Assembly: GCA_948144175.1 (NCBI GenBank)
Contig: CANXME010002010.1
Coordinates: forward strand, 2,554,501 to 2,618,500
Source of the DNA: Closterium sp. NIES-65
Taxonomy: Eukaryota > Streptophyta > Zygnematophyceae > Desmidiales > Closteriaceae
Direction of reading: 5' to 3'
DNA length: 64,000 bases
This document shows positions 46,832 to 57,400 of the stretch, one piece after another (position 1 is the stretch's first letter; each line of letters starts with the position of its first letter). A program made the position numbers and the translations under genes. The notes under the pieces were generated by a model. The model did not search any database, was not told the origin of the DNA, and worked only from the letters and a program-made list of their open reading frames with translations.

Positions 46832-46963
46832 TGAGAAGAAGTGAACGAGAATGAATGAACTATGAATGAAGTGAGTACAAATATGAAACCCTAATTGGGT
46901 TGTACCCCCTATGGGATACCCCACTATAGCCTACACAAATAAGTAAGCAATAATGTTCTGACA
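46832..46963 (-). repeat. 5' LTR of COP-D
   Basis: 132 bp, TGTCAGAACATTATTGC...TTCTTCTCA on the reverse strand, with the family core. A degenerate leader hairpin (46804-46816) and GGGCCCACC (complement 46786-46794) follow in the element's orientation. Confidence 0.82.
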
Positions 46964-48404
46964 CGTCAGTGGCATGTGGATTTTCAGGGTGAAGCGGCCA
47001 CCGGGTTCTCCGTTTGTCTTCAAGGCGCGTTACGTGGCTCGAGGCTTCAGTCAGCGGCAGGGTGTTGACTACTTTCAGACCTTCTCTCCCACCCCGAAGA
47101 TGACCACTCTTCGGGTGCTGCTGCACATAGCCGCTCAGCGCGACTACGAGCTTCACTCTCTTGACTTCAGCACGGCTTTCCTGTAGGGCAGCCTGCACGA
47201 GGAGATCTGGTTGCGCCGCCCACCTGGCTTCACTGGGTCGTTTCCTCCCGGTACCCAGTGGAGCCTCCGCCGGCCAGTCTACAGTCTCCGCCAGGCGCCC
47301 CGTGAGTGGCACGACACACTAAGGACTACACTTGTGGCTCTTGGGTTTGCTCCTTCTACAGCCGACCCGTCGCTGTTTCTGCGCACCGACACCTCTTTGC
47401 CGCTGTTCTACATCCTCGTGTACGTCGACGACTTGGTCTTTGCCACTGCTGACACTGCTGGACTCGCCCACGTGAAGTCCGAGCTGCAGAAGAGACACAC
47501 GTGCACAGACCTGGGTGAACTGCGCAGCTACCTTGGCTTGCAGATCACCCGAGACAGAGCACGCCGCACCATTACCCTGACTCAGTCACACATGGTGCAG
47601 CAGGTCCTTCAGCGCTTCGACTTCACGTACTCCTCGCCTCAGGCCACTCCTCTGTCTACTCGCCACTCGCTCTCAGCTCTGCCTACGGATGAGTCCATAG
47701 AGCCGAGTGGCCCGTACCCAGAGCTTGTTGGCTGCCTCATGTACCTGATGACCTGCACACGACCTGACCTTGCATACCCTCTTAGCATTCTCGCACGCTA
47801 TGTTGCTCCTAGGAGACACAGGCCAGAGCATATGGCTGCAGCGAAGAGGGTGTTGCGCTACTTGTGCAGTACGTCGGGCATGGGGCTAGTGCTTGGAGGG
47901 CGACGTCGAGTGGTCCTCACAGGTCACGCTGACGCTTCTTGGGCTGACGACCAGGCTCTGCAGCGGTCGTCACAGGGTTACACCTTCAACCTTGGCTCCG
48001 GCTCTGTTTCGTGGCGGTCTACCCGCTCGTCTTCTGCTCTCGGCTCCAGCTGTGAGGCTGAGATCTACGCGGGGGCCATGGCTGCACAGGAGCTACGCTA
48101 GCTCACCTACCTGCTGACTGACCTAGGAGAGTCGCCTCGTTCTTCTCCAGTCCTGTACGTAGACAACAAGGCCATGCTGGCTTGATGTCGGGAGCACAGA
48201 CTGGAGCATAGAACGAAGCACATTGCTCTTCACTACTTCCTTGCTCGTGAGCTGCAGTAGCGTGGTCAGCTGCGCCTTGCTTACGTGGCCTCTGAGGCCA
48301 ACACTGCTGATATCTTTACCAAGGCACTTCCGCCTTGTGATCATCGGCGCTTTTGTACGATGCTAGGTCTTGTGCCTACTTGGCCTCACTTGCTCACTTC
48401 TTGA
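46964..48404 (+). pseudogene. COP-C RT-RNase H remnant
   Basis: It continues COP-C after the COP-D insertion (SGMWIFRVKRPPG). RT carries YVDDLVFA (about 47420) and RNase H has GHADASWADD and SSCEAEIYAGAMAAQELR. Stops are TAG 47184-47186 (CAG in sisters), TAG 48099-48101 (TGG in sisters), TGA near 48183 and TAG 48258-48260 (CAG in sisters). It ends with the tail ANTADIFTKAL before TGA 48402-48404. It is inactive. Confidence 0.82.
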
Positions 48405-48601
48405 CCTTGCTTGTACTGTGATCTTACTATACCTGCACTTGTCTGTTTACCTTTATATATGATCTTGCATGTGAACTGGCCTTTTGGCCTTGCTCTTGTG
48501 CTCGGATTGTGTGGTGACGTTGTGATCCACCCTGAGCTTGCTTTGCTTTGCTTGACTGGTCTTGTGACCTCTTGTTCTCCCCCACTTTGCCTATGGGGGT
48601 G

Positions 48602-48713
48602 TGTCAAACTTATATGCTATGGTCTATCTAGGCTGTAGTGGGGTAGTCACTATAGGGTACAACATTTCTAGGTTTCCTACTTGTACCCACATTTCCCTTC
48701 CTCAATTCTTACA
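48602..48713 (+). repeat. 3' LTR of COP-C
   Basis: Starts TGTCAAACTTATATGC after CTATGGGGGTG and ends TTCTTACA. It is clearly diverged from the 5' copy, which suggests that COP-C is older than COP-B or NON-1. Confidence 0.75.
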
Positions 48714-49320
48714 CTTAGCAATGACATTTGCTTTTCTAATTGCTTCTAGAGCTCTAGTTCGGGCAGCTTGCAAAATATTAGCGAATTGCTGTGCACGTGG
48801 CGTGGGGTTGTCCGGAATCGGCGTCATGGGCACTGTTGGATTTTGCATGTAGTTCAGGTAAAACGAGGACAGCTGCGTCGTCGCTGACGTGGCGTTGTTG
48901 TACGCAAACTCGATCATCGGCAGCTGCTGCTCCCAAGTTGTCGGGATGTTGCACGTGGCACAAATCAACTGCTCCATTGTCTCATTCGTCCGCTCCGTTT
49001 GACCGTCGGTCTCGGGATGGTATGACGATCAGGGGCAGCCGCGGCGCGCGGGGTTTTATACCAATAGTGTATTCATTCATGTCTCTAGATTCTAATAGTA
49101 TCCCGTGCAGGCGTACAACGGCTGCGATGAACAGGCGAGAGGTTTCTTCGGCTGAGATCGATTTCTTGCACGCGGCAAAGTGTGCCATTTTCGTCGACCT
49201 GTCAACGACGACCATAACCGCGTCGTTATCCCCAGGGTTCGAAGGTAACCCTGTGATGAAATCCATGGTAACCTGCTGCCAGACACACTCGGGCGGTGGA
49301 ATCGGCTGTAATTCATGTTA
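48714..49320 (-). pseudogene. GYP-B integrase remnant
   Basis: The reverse strand shows TMDFITGLPSNPGDNDAVMV and MVVVDRSTKMAHFAACKKSI. After LHGI, about 70 bp of unrelated sequence (around 49030-49105) replace the segment that holds the second catalytic Asp. Sequence resumes near the TDGQTERTNQ region and runs to NPTPRAQQFANILQAAR. It lacks the catalytic core. Confidence 0.75.
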
Positions 49321-49339
49321 GCAGTTTCTGTAAATCCCC

Positions 49340-49757
49340 CCCTTTGTGTGCTGCCTCAGCTTCCTAAATGTCAAGCGCGTACATGTCAGCTTCTGCCGCT
49401 ACGGCGCGTTTCATCGTGATCGCGTTGACATGCACCGACGAAGACATAGGCGAGCCCCAGCGAGGTAAGGCAATGTTGTTAGCGTTCACTTGCACGGTGC
49501 AGTCACCCGTCATCCAGTCTATTTGCGGATTCTGTCGTCGCAGCCAATCATGACCGAGCAAAATGTCAGTTCCGTCGAGTGTTGTCGCGAGCATCGAATC
49601 CAAACTCGGTCTACGCGTTCCCGTATTGCCAGTGGCGTGCCGTGAACCAGTCTTGCGTCGATCTCAGGTTAACATCTGTCCAGTGGCAGTCTCAGTTTTT
49701 GTGCTGTGGCAGTGTTGATCACGTTGTGGCTGGCTCCCCCGTCTACGAAGATTTTAA
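49340..49757 (-). pseudogene. GYP-B aspartic protease remnant
   Basis: The reverse strand has KIFVDGGASHNVI (DGG instead of the usual DSG) near 49750, a TAG-interrupted middle and LDGTDILLGHDWLRRQNPQI near 49580. It then joins integrase sequence directly at about 49325, so RT and RNase H (about 1.6 kb) have been deleted. Confidence 0.7.
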
Positions 49758-49762
49758 CTAAG

Positions 49763-51185
49763 TGTCAGAATGTTATGCTATAGCCTGTAGTGGGGTGCTC
49801 TATAGCGAGTACAACCCTTCTAGGGTTTGCTATTTGTATCCTCATTCCTGCTAGTGAACCCACTCTTTGCCTAAACTGTTTCTTGCCTAGCTAGGGCTTT
49901 CCTAGCTATGGCTCCTGATTCTAGCTACTATCTTCACATGGTATTAGAGCGATATGCTCCTGGCCTGTGGGCCCCACCTCATTGCTTCCACTGCTACTGC
50001 TACTCTCTGTGTTGCACGCCCCGTGGCGTGCAACGGATTTTTCATCCCGCCGCGCGCTCTGAGCGTGCGGCGGTTTTCTGCCCGCCGTGCGCCCCGAGGC
50101 GCGCGGCGGGTTTCTGCCCCGTCACTCGGGGCGTCGCCCCCGGGAGGCGCTGCGACGGGTGACGGGGACCCGCGCGTCGCCCCCCGTCGCCCGTCGTGGC
50201 CGGCGCGCGGCCCGTACGGGCTGCGCCAGGCCCGCGCGCGGCTCGGGCCGCCTACGCGCGGTTCGGGCGGCTGTGCCAGGCCCGTGGGCGGCCCGTTCTT
50301 CGCTGCCCCTGCGCTGCCCGCTGTCCCCCGTGCCTCTGATGGCGCCCCACCCCTACTGCTGCCCGTTCTCCTGGATTAGGGTTTGGGGGTGGGGGGTATG
50401 GGGGTGCAGCTTCTGTGTGCCGTCCCCTGCTCCTCCTCCTCCTCCGTCTCCCAGTGCTGCAGCTGCCGCTGAGGGGGGTGGACCTGTTGGAGCTGTCGGA
50501 GTGGTACTAAGGGGGGTGAAGGGGGAGTGGAGCTAGGGGTGAAGCAGGGGGTGTGTGTCAGGGGGAGTGGGTCTGTTTGGGAAGTTGAACGGAGGTTGCC
50601 GTCGTGTCGCCAGCAGCACTTGTAGTCCGGGGAGTTGCTCCGGTAGCCCAGTCGCAGCCACTTGTGCCAGCCGCCTGTGGGTCCGTTGCTCGTCTGCCGC
50701 TACTTTTAGCCGCGGGGCCAGTTACTCCAGTAGTCCAGACCGTTGTTCCGGTAGCCGCTGTGCCAGTGTGCCTCCTGTTGCCCGTGTGTCTGCAGCTTCA
50801 GTCGTCGCCTCCTATCTCCTCTCCTCTTACAGTCTCGCCTCCTCCTCACTTGCCCTCTGCGATAGCCTCTAGCTTTGCTCATAATTGTGAACTTTAAACT
50901 ATTGCTTCTTGTACTTGTGCTCAGAATGTGTGGTGACATTGTGATCCACCCTGAGCTTGTTCTGCTTTGCTTGCTCTGCTGATTACACCCCACTTTGGCT
51001 ATGGGGGTGTGTCAGAATGTTATGCTCTAGCCTATAGTGGGGTGCTCTATAGCGAGTACAACCCTTCTAGGGTTTGCTATTTGTATCCTCATTCCTGCTA
51101 GTGAACCCCCTCTTTGCCTAAGCTGTTTCTTGCCTAGCTAGGGCTTTCCTAGCTATGGCGCCTACTTCTGCCTACTATCTTCACA
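49763..51185 (+). mobile_element. NON-2: coding-less LTR element, 1.4 kb
   Basis: LTRs 49763-49938 and 51010-51185 (176 bp) differ at about nine positions. CTAAG is duplicated at 49758-49762 and 51186-51190. The priming site TGGTATTAGAGC is at 49939, GGGCCCCACC is near 49968, and the purine tract CTATGGGGGTG is intact. The interior is GC-rich and has no gag or pol domain. It shares the leader start (TCCCGCCGCGCGCTC) with NON-1. Confidence 0.87.
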
Positions 51186-51190
51186 CTAAG

Positions 51191-52560
51191 TCCGTCCCGA
51201 TTTTTCCACTAAGCAGTACGGGGCTGTCTACCGCAGTACCCTCTGTATTCGGCCGGGTGCGGTCGATTGCGTACACCAGCACAATCACTCGGTGAGGGTC
51301 GGTTGGGTCGGGCCAGCGGCGTGACCTGTCAGTAGGGGTCTTGTCTGCTACTGACTCCCAGCATTTCCCTACTGCTTGGTCTGTTTCTGCTGCTCTGCTT
51401 CCCCCTTTCCGTTAGCGTTTTCTGGGCATTCGCTCTTACGGTGTCCCGACCGATTGCACGCGAAGTAGCGCCATTTGAACGGTGCGGCAACGATGTCCCT
51501 CGTTACTGCTTTCGTAGCGCCATTTGCACGATCGTAGCGCCCTTGTTCGTCCCACGAGATCGATGTCCCCTGTAACTGCTTTCGTAGGACCCTGGTCGCG
51601 GTCGGCGGAAAATGTCGAGCTTCTCTGCCATGGCGAGAATCTCCTGAAGATCAGTGACGCCGCGGAGCTGGATTTCCTGAGCGTTGTCGTGCTTCAGGCC
51701 GCCGATGTAGCGGTCGATACGCTCGCCCTCGTGCATGTATCCCACTTGCTCGCACAGCGGCAGAAGCCCGCTAGTGTAAGCCTGGACAGAACCGAGTTGG
51801 CACCAAGTGCGGAGCTTCTGACGCGCCGCGATCGAAGCCGCAATTGGCTCAAATCGAGCGCGTAGACATGCGCACCACGCGTCCCACGTGCGATATTGGG
51901 GCCCCTCCACGAAATACGACGGCGCCCAGGGTCCGGTTTGTCCTTCCCGTGTCGGTAGAGTCGCATAGTCATTCGGCTTCGTGACGATGACACGCCACGT
52001 GTCTATGGCGGGTCCTCGCAATAGCGACACGGCGTAGCGAATTTTCGCCGTATCCTCCGAGACGTAGTTGGCGTCGAAGAAAAGGTTCACCGCGAACAAC
52101 CACACCCGAACGGTAGGACCACCCCGTTGACTCAGGTCGAAACATGGCGGACGCTGCGGCTTCAGCGGCATCGGTGACGGTAGTGCCGAATCGTTGATCG
52201 GTGCCGAAATTGTGATGCGCGGTTAGCTTCGGGCCGCATTCGTCGCCTCGGGGTGTGGTCGTCGTCTCCGTCGTGGTGGATGATGACATCACTAGCCGCG
52301 CTCGCGGGTTGCCCTACGCTTCCGTGTTGTGATGTCTGTGGTGCGGGCTGTACCGGAGTGCCAGGTGCTTGAGATTGTGCTTGCTATGCTCGTGCGATGT
52401 CATTTTGCAGGGAAGTGCGTTCTGTCGTCAGCGCCGTGATTTCTTTTGAGTTTTCACGAAGTTGCCGCAGCAGCTCGTTCAGATGCTCCTACGTGAGGGT
52501 GGTGACGTTGATGTGCTCGGCCGTTACGAAGGGCGTCGGCTCGGCTTAGTCTAGGCGCAG
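51191..52560 (-). pseudogene. GYP-B Gag remnant
   Basis: The reverse strand encodes a coiled, Gln-rich N-terminal part (EHLNELLRQLRENSKEITAL) with two TAG stops. A frame change leads into the retrotransposon Gag domain (51503-52171: FFDANYVSEDTAKIRYAVSL ... YRTWDAWCACLRARFEPIA ... DRYIGGLKHDNAQEIQL). A zinc-knuckle region was probably next but is not clear. Confidence 0.75.
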
Positions 52561-52707
52561 TCATGGGTGCATGCGTTTACGAGAGAACGCGAGGACAGCG
52601 GCTCCTAGGGGCTAAGTTGTGTGAGTCCCTTCGAGTGAAAAATCAAAAGTTGATTTCCTGGGGTGCAAAGATGCGCGGTCCGAAAGAAAGAAGTTATGAA
52701 TACCAAG

Positions 52708-52892
52708 TGTTACGGGTGCAATGAATCGAGGTAGCGAGGATTGCGCTAAATGTCAAACGAGTACAAAATGTGAGCGAAGGCATGAGCGAACATTTATACG
52801 CGAAACATGCAAATGGTAACGCGGTGTGTGCGAGCTAGCTAGTGCTATGCTGGCAGTGAGGTTTGGGCTAGTCCCAAAGCGTAGGCCGTCAC
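52708..52892 (-). repeat. 5' LTR of GYP-B, truncated by COP-E
   Basis: TGTTACGGGTGC... on the plus strand is the complement of the LTR 3' end. The priming-site region (ACTTGGTATTCA in complement) adjoins it at 52690-52707. It is cut after GTAGGCCGTCAC. Confidence 0.82.
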
Positions 52893-53021
52893 TGTCAGAG
52901 CATTATAGCTTATGCTTTTGTGTAGGCTGTAGTGGGGTAGCCTATATGGGGTACAACCCAATTAGGGTTAGTACTTGTACCCAACTCTTTCATAGTGCAT
53001 TCATTCTCGTTCATTCTCACA
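52893..53021 (+). repeat. 5' LTR of COP-E
   Basis: TGTCAGAGCATTATAGC...CATTCTCACA, 129 bp, containing the AACCC-AATTA-GGGTT palindrome. Confidence 0.85.
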
Positions 53022-53068
53022 TGGTATCAGAGCAGGTTCCCTCGTGGGAACTGTTCCTAGGGCCCACC
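53022..53068 (+). promoter_or_regulatory. COP-E priming site and leader hairpin module
   Basis: The priming site is followed by GGTTCCC-TCGT-GGGAACT (53035-53052, seven pairs with one G-U) and GGGCCCACC (53060-53068), then oligo-T near 53080-53092. Confidence 0.65.
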
Positions 53069-53159
53069 GATCCTCCTTTCATTTTTTTTTTTTCTGCCCG
53101 GGGCGCGTCCTGCCCCTGCCCGAAGCGCGCCTAGGGTCGCGCCCTTCTTAGCGTCCCGT

Positions 53160-54290
53160 CGCGTCGCCCTTAGCGGCCCCTCGCGTCGCCCTTAGCGGCC
53201 CGTCGCGCCCCCCTTACGGCCGCGTCGCGCCGCCCTTTCACGAGCGGCCCGTCGCCGCCCTTCTCCTGCGGCCCGCCGCCCTCAACTGCGGCCCCGCCGC
53301 CCTCAACTGCGGCCCTGCCGCCCTCAACTGCGGCCCCGCCGCCCTTCTCTGCGGCCCCGTCGCCCTCTGCTGCGGCCCCGCCGCTCTCGCTTGCGGCCCC
53401 GCCACCTGCGGCCCCGTCGCCTACCCCTGCGGCCCCAGCGCTGCCCTTCCCGGCCCCGGCGCCACCTCTGCTGGCCCTGACGCCGCCCTTACCGGCCCCG
53501 GCGCCGCCTCTACTGGCCCCGTCGCCCCACCCCCGGAGAACCGCGCGCCCCCCCCGTCGACCGTCGCGTCGCCCCAGGGGACCCGCGCGCGCCCACCGCG
53601 ATCCCATTGCGTCGCCCTAGAGACCCGCGCGCGGACCCCGCCATCCCGGCGCGCCACCCCGTGGGACCCGTGCGCCACTTCGTGGACCCGCGTGTCGCCC
53701 TGCGGCCCCCCCTCCCCGCACACCTGAGTTCGCTTACCGCACACGCGAGTTCGCTTCCCGCACGCTTGTGCACGCTTCGCGCACACCTAAGCTCGCTTAC
53801 CGCACACTCAAGGTATGGGGGTGACGGGTATGGGGGTGGCGGGTGTGTGAGCCGTCCCCTCCTCACCTACCCTGTCACCTACCCTGCGGCCCCGGCGCCA
53901 CCTCTGCTGGCCCCTTCGCCGCTCCACCCGGCCCCGCCGCCGTCCCCAAGCGGCCCCGCCGTCACCACCGAGCCGCCGGCGCCGCCGAGCTGCTACCGAG
54001 CCGCCCGAGCCACCCGAGCCGCCCGAGCCGCAGCGCCACCTGAGCCGCCCGAGCCGCCGGGTCGCCGAGCCGCCGAGCTGCAGTTGCTGCCGAGCCGCCA
54101 TACCGCCGAGCCGCCCGAGCCACCCGAGCCGCCGAGTCGCCGAGCAGCAGTTGCCACCGAGCCGCCCGAGTTGCCCGAGCCGCCGAGCCGCAGTTGCTGC
54201 CGAGCCACCGTGCCGCCAAGCCGCCCGAGCCGCCCGCACCGCCGAGTCGCCGAGTCGCCGAGTCGCCGAGCCTGCTCTTCCCACCACTGG
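53160..54290. repeat. GC-rich repeats in the COP-E leader
   Basis: Units such as CCGCCCTCAACTGCGGCC (53270-53345) and GAGCCGCCCGAGCCGCC (53990-54250) repeat imperfectly. Long frames here are low-complexity Ala/Pro/Arg and not convincing genes. Confidence 0.8.
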
Positions 54291-54406
54291 TGAGCCCCTG
54301 CCTTGCTAGCGCGCTGCCCGCCGCCTGCTTGCCTGCCTGCCTGCCTTTCGGCCTGCCTGGCTGCTCGCCTTACTACTGCTACTCCTGCTCCTGCTTCTAC
54401 TGGCGG

Positions 54407-57400
54407 AGCCAGATACAGCCCCAGCGACGTCCGCGTGAGTCCCTCACGCCCCAGCAGCTGCGTGAGTGGTACGCTGGTTGGGGTTGTAGGGGTGGCGGCG
54501 CTGCTACTGCTACCACTACTGCTGCTACTACTACTGGCGGCGGCCAGATGCAGCTCCAGCGACGCCCACGCACGTCTCTCACGCCCCAGCAGCTTTGTGA
54601 GTGGTACGCTCAGAGTAGAGGGTCTCTCAGTTCTGTTCGCTGCTCTTACGTGATTCGCACTGGTGCTCGGACTGGTCAGCCTTGTGGGACACCTAGTCAG
54701 ACACACTCCCGCTGCTTCGCCCGTCTGAGCGACGCCTGGCGTACCGAGTTTGGCGACGAGGCTGAGCTCCCTGAGTGGGTGGAGTTGCTTAGGCAGAGGG
54801 TAGATATATTTGCTCTTGACTATGATGCTATTCTCACTACCATGTATGCATTGCCTACTAGTGCTGACCGTGTTGGTCACCTGTGCGTACCGCCTGACCC
54901 GGGTATAGAGCCTGCTGCTCTAGTTGCTGGTGAGGCTGCTGCTCTGGGTGCTAGTGAGTCTCCTGCTCCAGGTACAGGTGCGGCTGCTGCTCTAGGTGCT
55001 AGTGAGTCTGCTTCCTCAGGTGCGGGTGAGTCTGCTCTCTCAGGTACCGCGTCGGCTCCGGCCTCTCACACCTTCACTCTTGACTCGGGGGCTTCCCGCT
55101 CCTTCTTTCCAGACCGCACAACACTCACGCCGCTTGGTCGGCCAGTTGCAGTCTCTCTGGCAGACCCCTCTGGGGGTCCTGTCCTTGCTCACTTCTCCAC
55201 TATCCTCCCGTGTCCGGCGGCCCCCTCTGGCACCGTGTCTGGTCTTTACCTCCCCTCGTTCTATACGAACTTGGTGAGTGGTGCTGACCTACAGGATGCG
55301 GGGGTTCACCAGTTCAAACCTGCGGGTCAGCGGGTGACCCACTGCACGGACACTCGGACAGGCCGACACCTGGCCACGTTTACACGTCGGCCGGGGTCGA
55401 GCCTGTACACGCTGACCACTGCGTCTGGTCAGGTAGCTGCGTTGGGTCAGGTGTTTGCTGCAGCGTCCAGGTCCGGTCCTGAGTCTGCCCCGTGCTCGTG
55501 TCGTCTCCTGTCTCACGAGACTCTCCTCTGGCACCACCGCCTTGGTCACCCCTCCCTGCTTCGTCTCCGAAGCATGGCCTCCCGTGTCCTTGTCTCTGGT
55601 CTTCCCCGGTCCCTCCCTCCCCTTCCTCTGGGGCCTGGCCCTACCTGCGTCCCCTGTGTCGAGGGGCGGCAGCGGGCTGCCCCTCACTCCTCTCAGTTTC
55701 ATCCGACAGAGGCCCCGCTGCAGACGCTTCACATGGACGTGTGGGGCCCGGCCCGCGTCCGTGGACAGGGTCACGAGCGCTACTTCCTGCTGGTGGTTGA
55801 CGACTACTCGCGTTACACCACAATCTTCCCCTTGCGCAGCAAGGGTGATGTCACTGGGGTGTTGATCGACTGGATCCGCGCAGCTCGTCTCCAGCTCAGG
55901 CGGAGCTTCGGCTCGGACTTTCCTGTTCTGCGTCTGCACTCGGACAGAGGCGAAGAGTTCTCATCTGGCCTTCTGCGAGCCTACTGTCGTGCACGAGGCA
56001 TCCGCCAGACCTCCACGCTTCCGGACTCTCCACAGCAAAATGGGATTGCTGAGCGCCGCATTGGCATGGTCATGGACGTCGCCCGTACGTCCATGATGCA
56101 TGCGGCTGCCCCCCATTTTCTGTGGCCGTTTGCGGTCCGGTACGCGGCGCATCAGATCAACCTTCACCCCAGGGTCTCCATGCCGGAGACCTCCCCAGCT
56201 TTGCTGTGGACGGGGAAGGTTGGCGATGCGTCTGCGTTTCGTGTCTGGGGATCTCGGGCGTTTGTCCGCGACTTATCTGCGGACAAGCTGTCCCCTCGTG
56301 CTGCTCCCTGCGTCTTCCTGGGTTTCCACCCTGACGCCCTAGGGTGGCAGTTCTACCACCCCACCTCTCGCCGTGTTCTGTCCTCTCAGGACGTCATGTT
56401 CGACGAGTCGGTCCCCTAATACCGTCTCTTCCCCTACCGCACTCTGTCCCTCCCCCCGCCACCACTCTTCCTTGTGCCAGGTCCCCCCCCGGTAGACCCC
56501 CTCCCCCCTCAGGGTCCTGCCCCTTCAGGTGTGTCCCAGGTAGACGCTGTTGAGCCTGTCGAGGTCGCTGGTGACTCTGGTGCTGCTGAGGGTGCTGAGC
56601 CTGGGGGTGCTGACTCTGGGGGTGCTGAGCGTGTGGGTGCTACGCCTGGGGGTGCTGAGCCTGGGGGTGCTGAGCCTGGGAGTGCTGAGCCTGGGGGTGC
56701 TGAGCCTGGGGGTGCTACGCCTGGGGGTGCTACGCCTGGAGGTGCTGAGCCTGGAGGTGCTGAGCCAGAGGGAGCTGGGCCTGCTCGTGTGGCGTCTGGC
56801 GGTGCTGTGCCTGGCGGTTCTCTGGGTGCTTCGTCTGGCCGGGATCCACTCTCACGACAGGAGCTGCGTGAGTGGTTTGCCCGGCGCTGGAGGCGAGCTG
56901 CTGGAGCTGGAGGTGCTGCGGGTACTGGAGGTTCTGTTGCTGCTGAGGGTGCTGGTGACGCGGGTCCCGGAGGTGCTCGTACTGGGAGTACTGGAGCTGC
57001 TGGGCCTGCGGGTACTTCTGGAGTTGAAGCTGCTGCGGGTGTTGGCGCGGAGGCTACTGCGGTCGAGCCTGGAGGCGGTCCTGCTGAGGGTGCTACTGGT
57101 GCTGCTGGAGGTAGGTGCTGCTGGTGCTGGTGCTGCCACTGGGGGTACTGGTGCTGTCCCTGCTGTGTTTGGAGTCGCCGCGCGGCCTCGGCCGTACTTC
57201 GTTCCGCTCCTTCAGCAGGTTCTTGGTCTCCCGCCTTCTACTGGTCCTCCTCCTCCCTTAGAGTGTCCACAGCCTGTCCCGTCACAGTTACAGTTACAGC
57301 CGGCCTCCCTAGTGCCTGCTCCGTCTCCCTATACTGGTCCTACTGGAGGTCTTGCTGAGCGTCGTGAGCCTGCGTCTCGCCCTGCGTCGCCTGTCCGTGC

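Larger units (their letters stand above)
40993..46963 (-). mobile_element. COP-D: reverse-strand copia inserted in COP-C, 3' truncated
   Basis: The 5' LTR is 46832-46963, followed by a priming site TGGTATCGAGC (46831 down to about 46821), a leader with GC-rich repeats, gag, protease, integrase and the first part of RT. The element stops inside RT at about 40993, abutting COP-C RT sequence of opposite strand. RNase H and the 3' LTR are missing. The right edge rejoins COP-C at CGTCAGTGG. Confidence 0.8.
33433..48713 (+). mobile_element. COP-C: degenerate copia element carrying NON-1 and COP-D
   Basis: The 5' LTR starts at 33433, is split by NON-1 and ends at 35772. The priming site TGGTATAGAGC follows. 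The internal region runs to about 40992 and resumes at 46964 after COP-D. The 3' LTR is 48602-48713. The flanks GGTGA and CTTAG do not match, and about 250 bp of GYP-B are missing at the site, so the outer ends were probably rearranged. Confidence 0.75.
25105..52892 (-). mobile_element. GYP-B: chromovirus hosting the main nested cluster
   Basis: The fragments are collinear on the reverse strand: 3' LTR (25105-33165, in four pieces), chromodomain (33195-33416), integrase (48714-49320), protease (49340-49757), gag (51191-52560) and 5' LTR (52708-52892, cut by COP-E). RT and RNase H are deleted near 49325, and about 250 bp between integrase and chromodomain are missing where COP-C sits. The host-side 5-mer on the left is TACAC. 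Confidence 0.78.

Noticed and set aside
52955-52975. Telomere-like TTAGGG/CCCTAA words in the LTRs
   Set aside because: They occur singly as arms of the AACCC/GGGTT palindrome, not as tandem telomere repeats.
56550-57110. Leu/Val-rich N-terminal domain fused to the COP-E RT
   Set aside because: It is the GGAEP linker read in the wrong frame. The true pol frame enters after a one-base shift near 57112.
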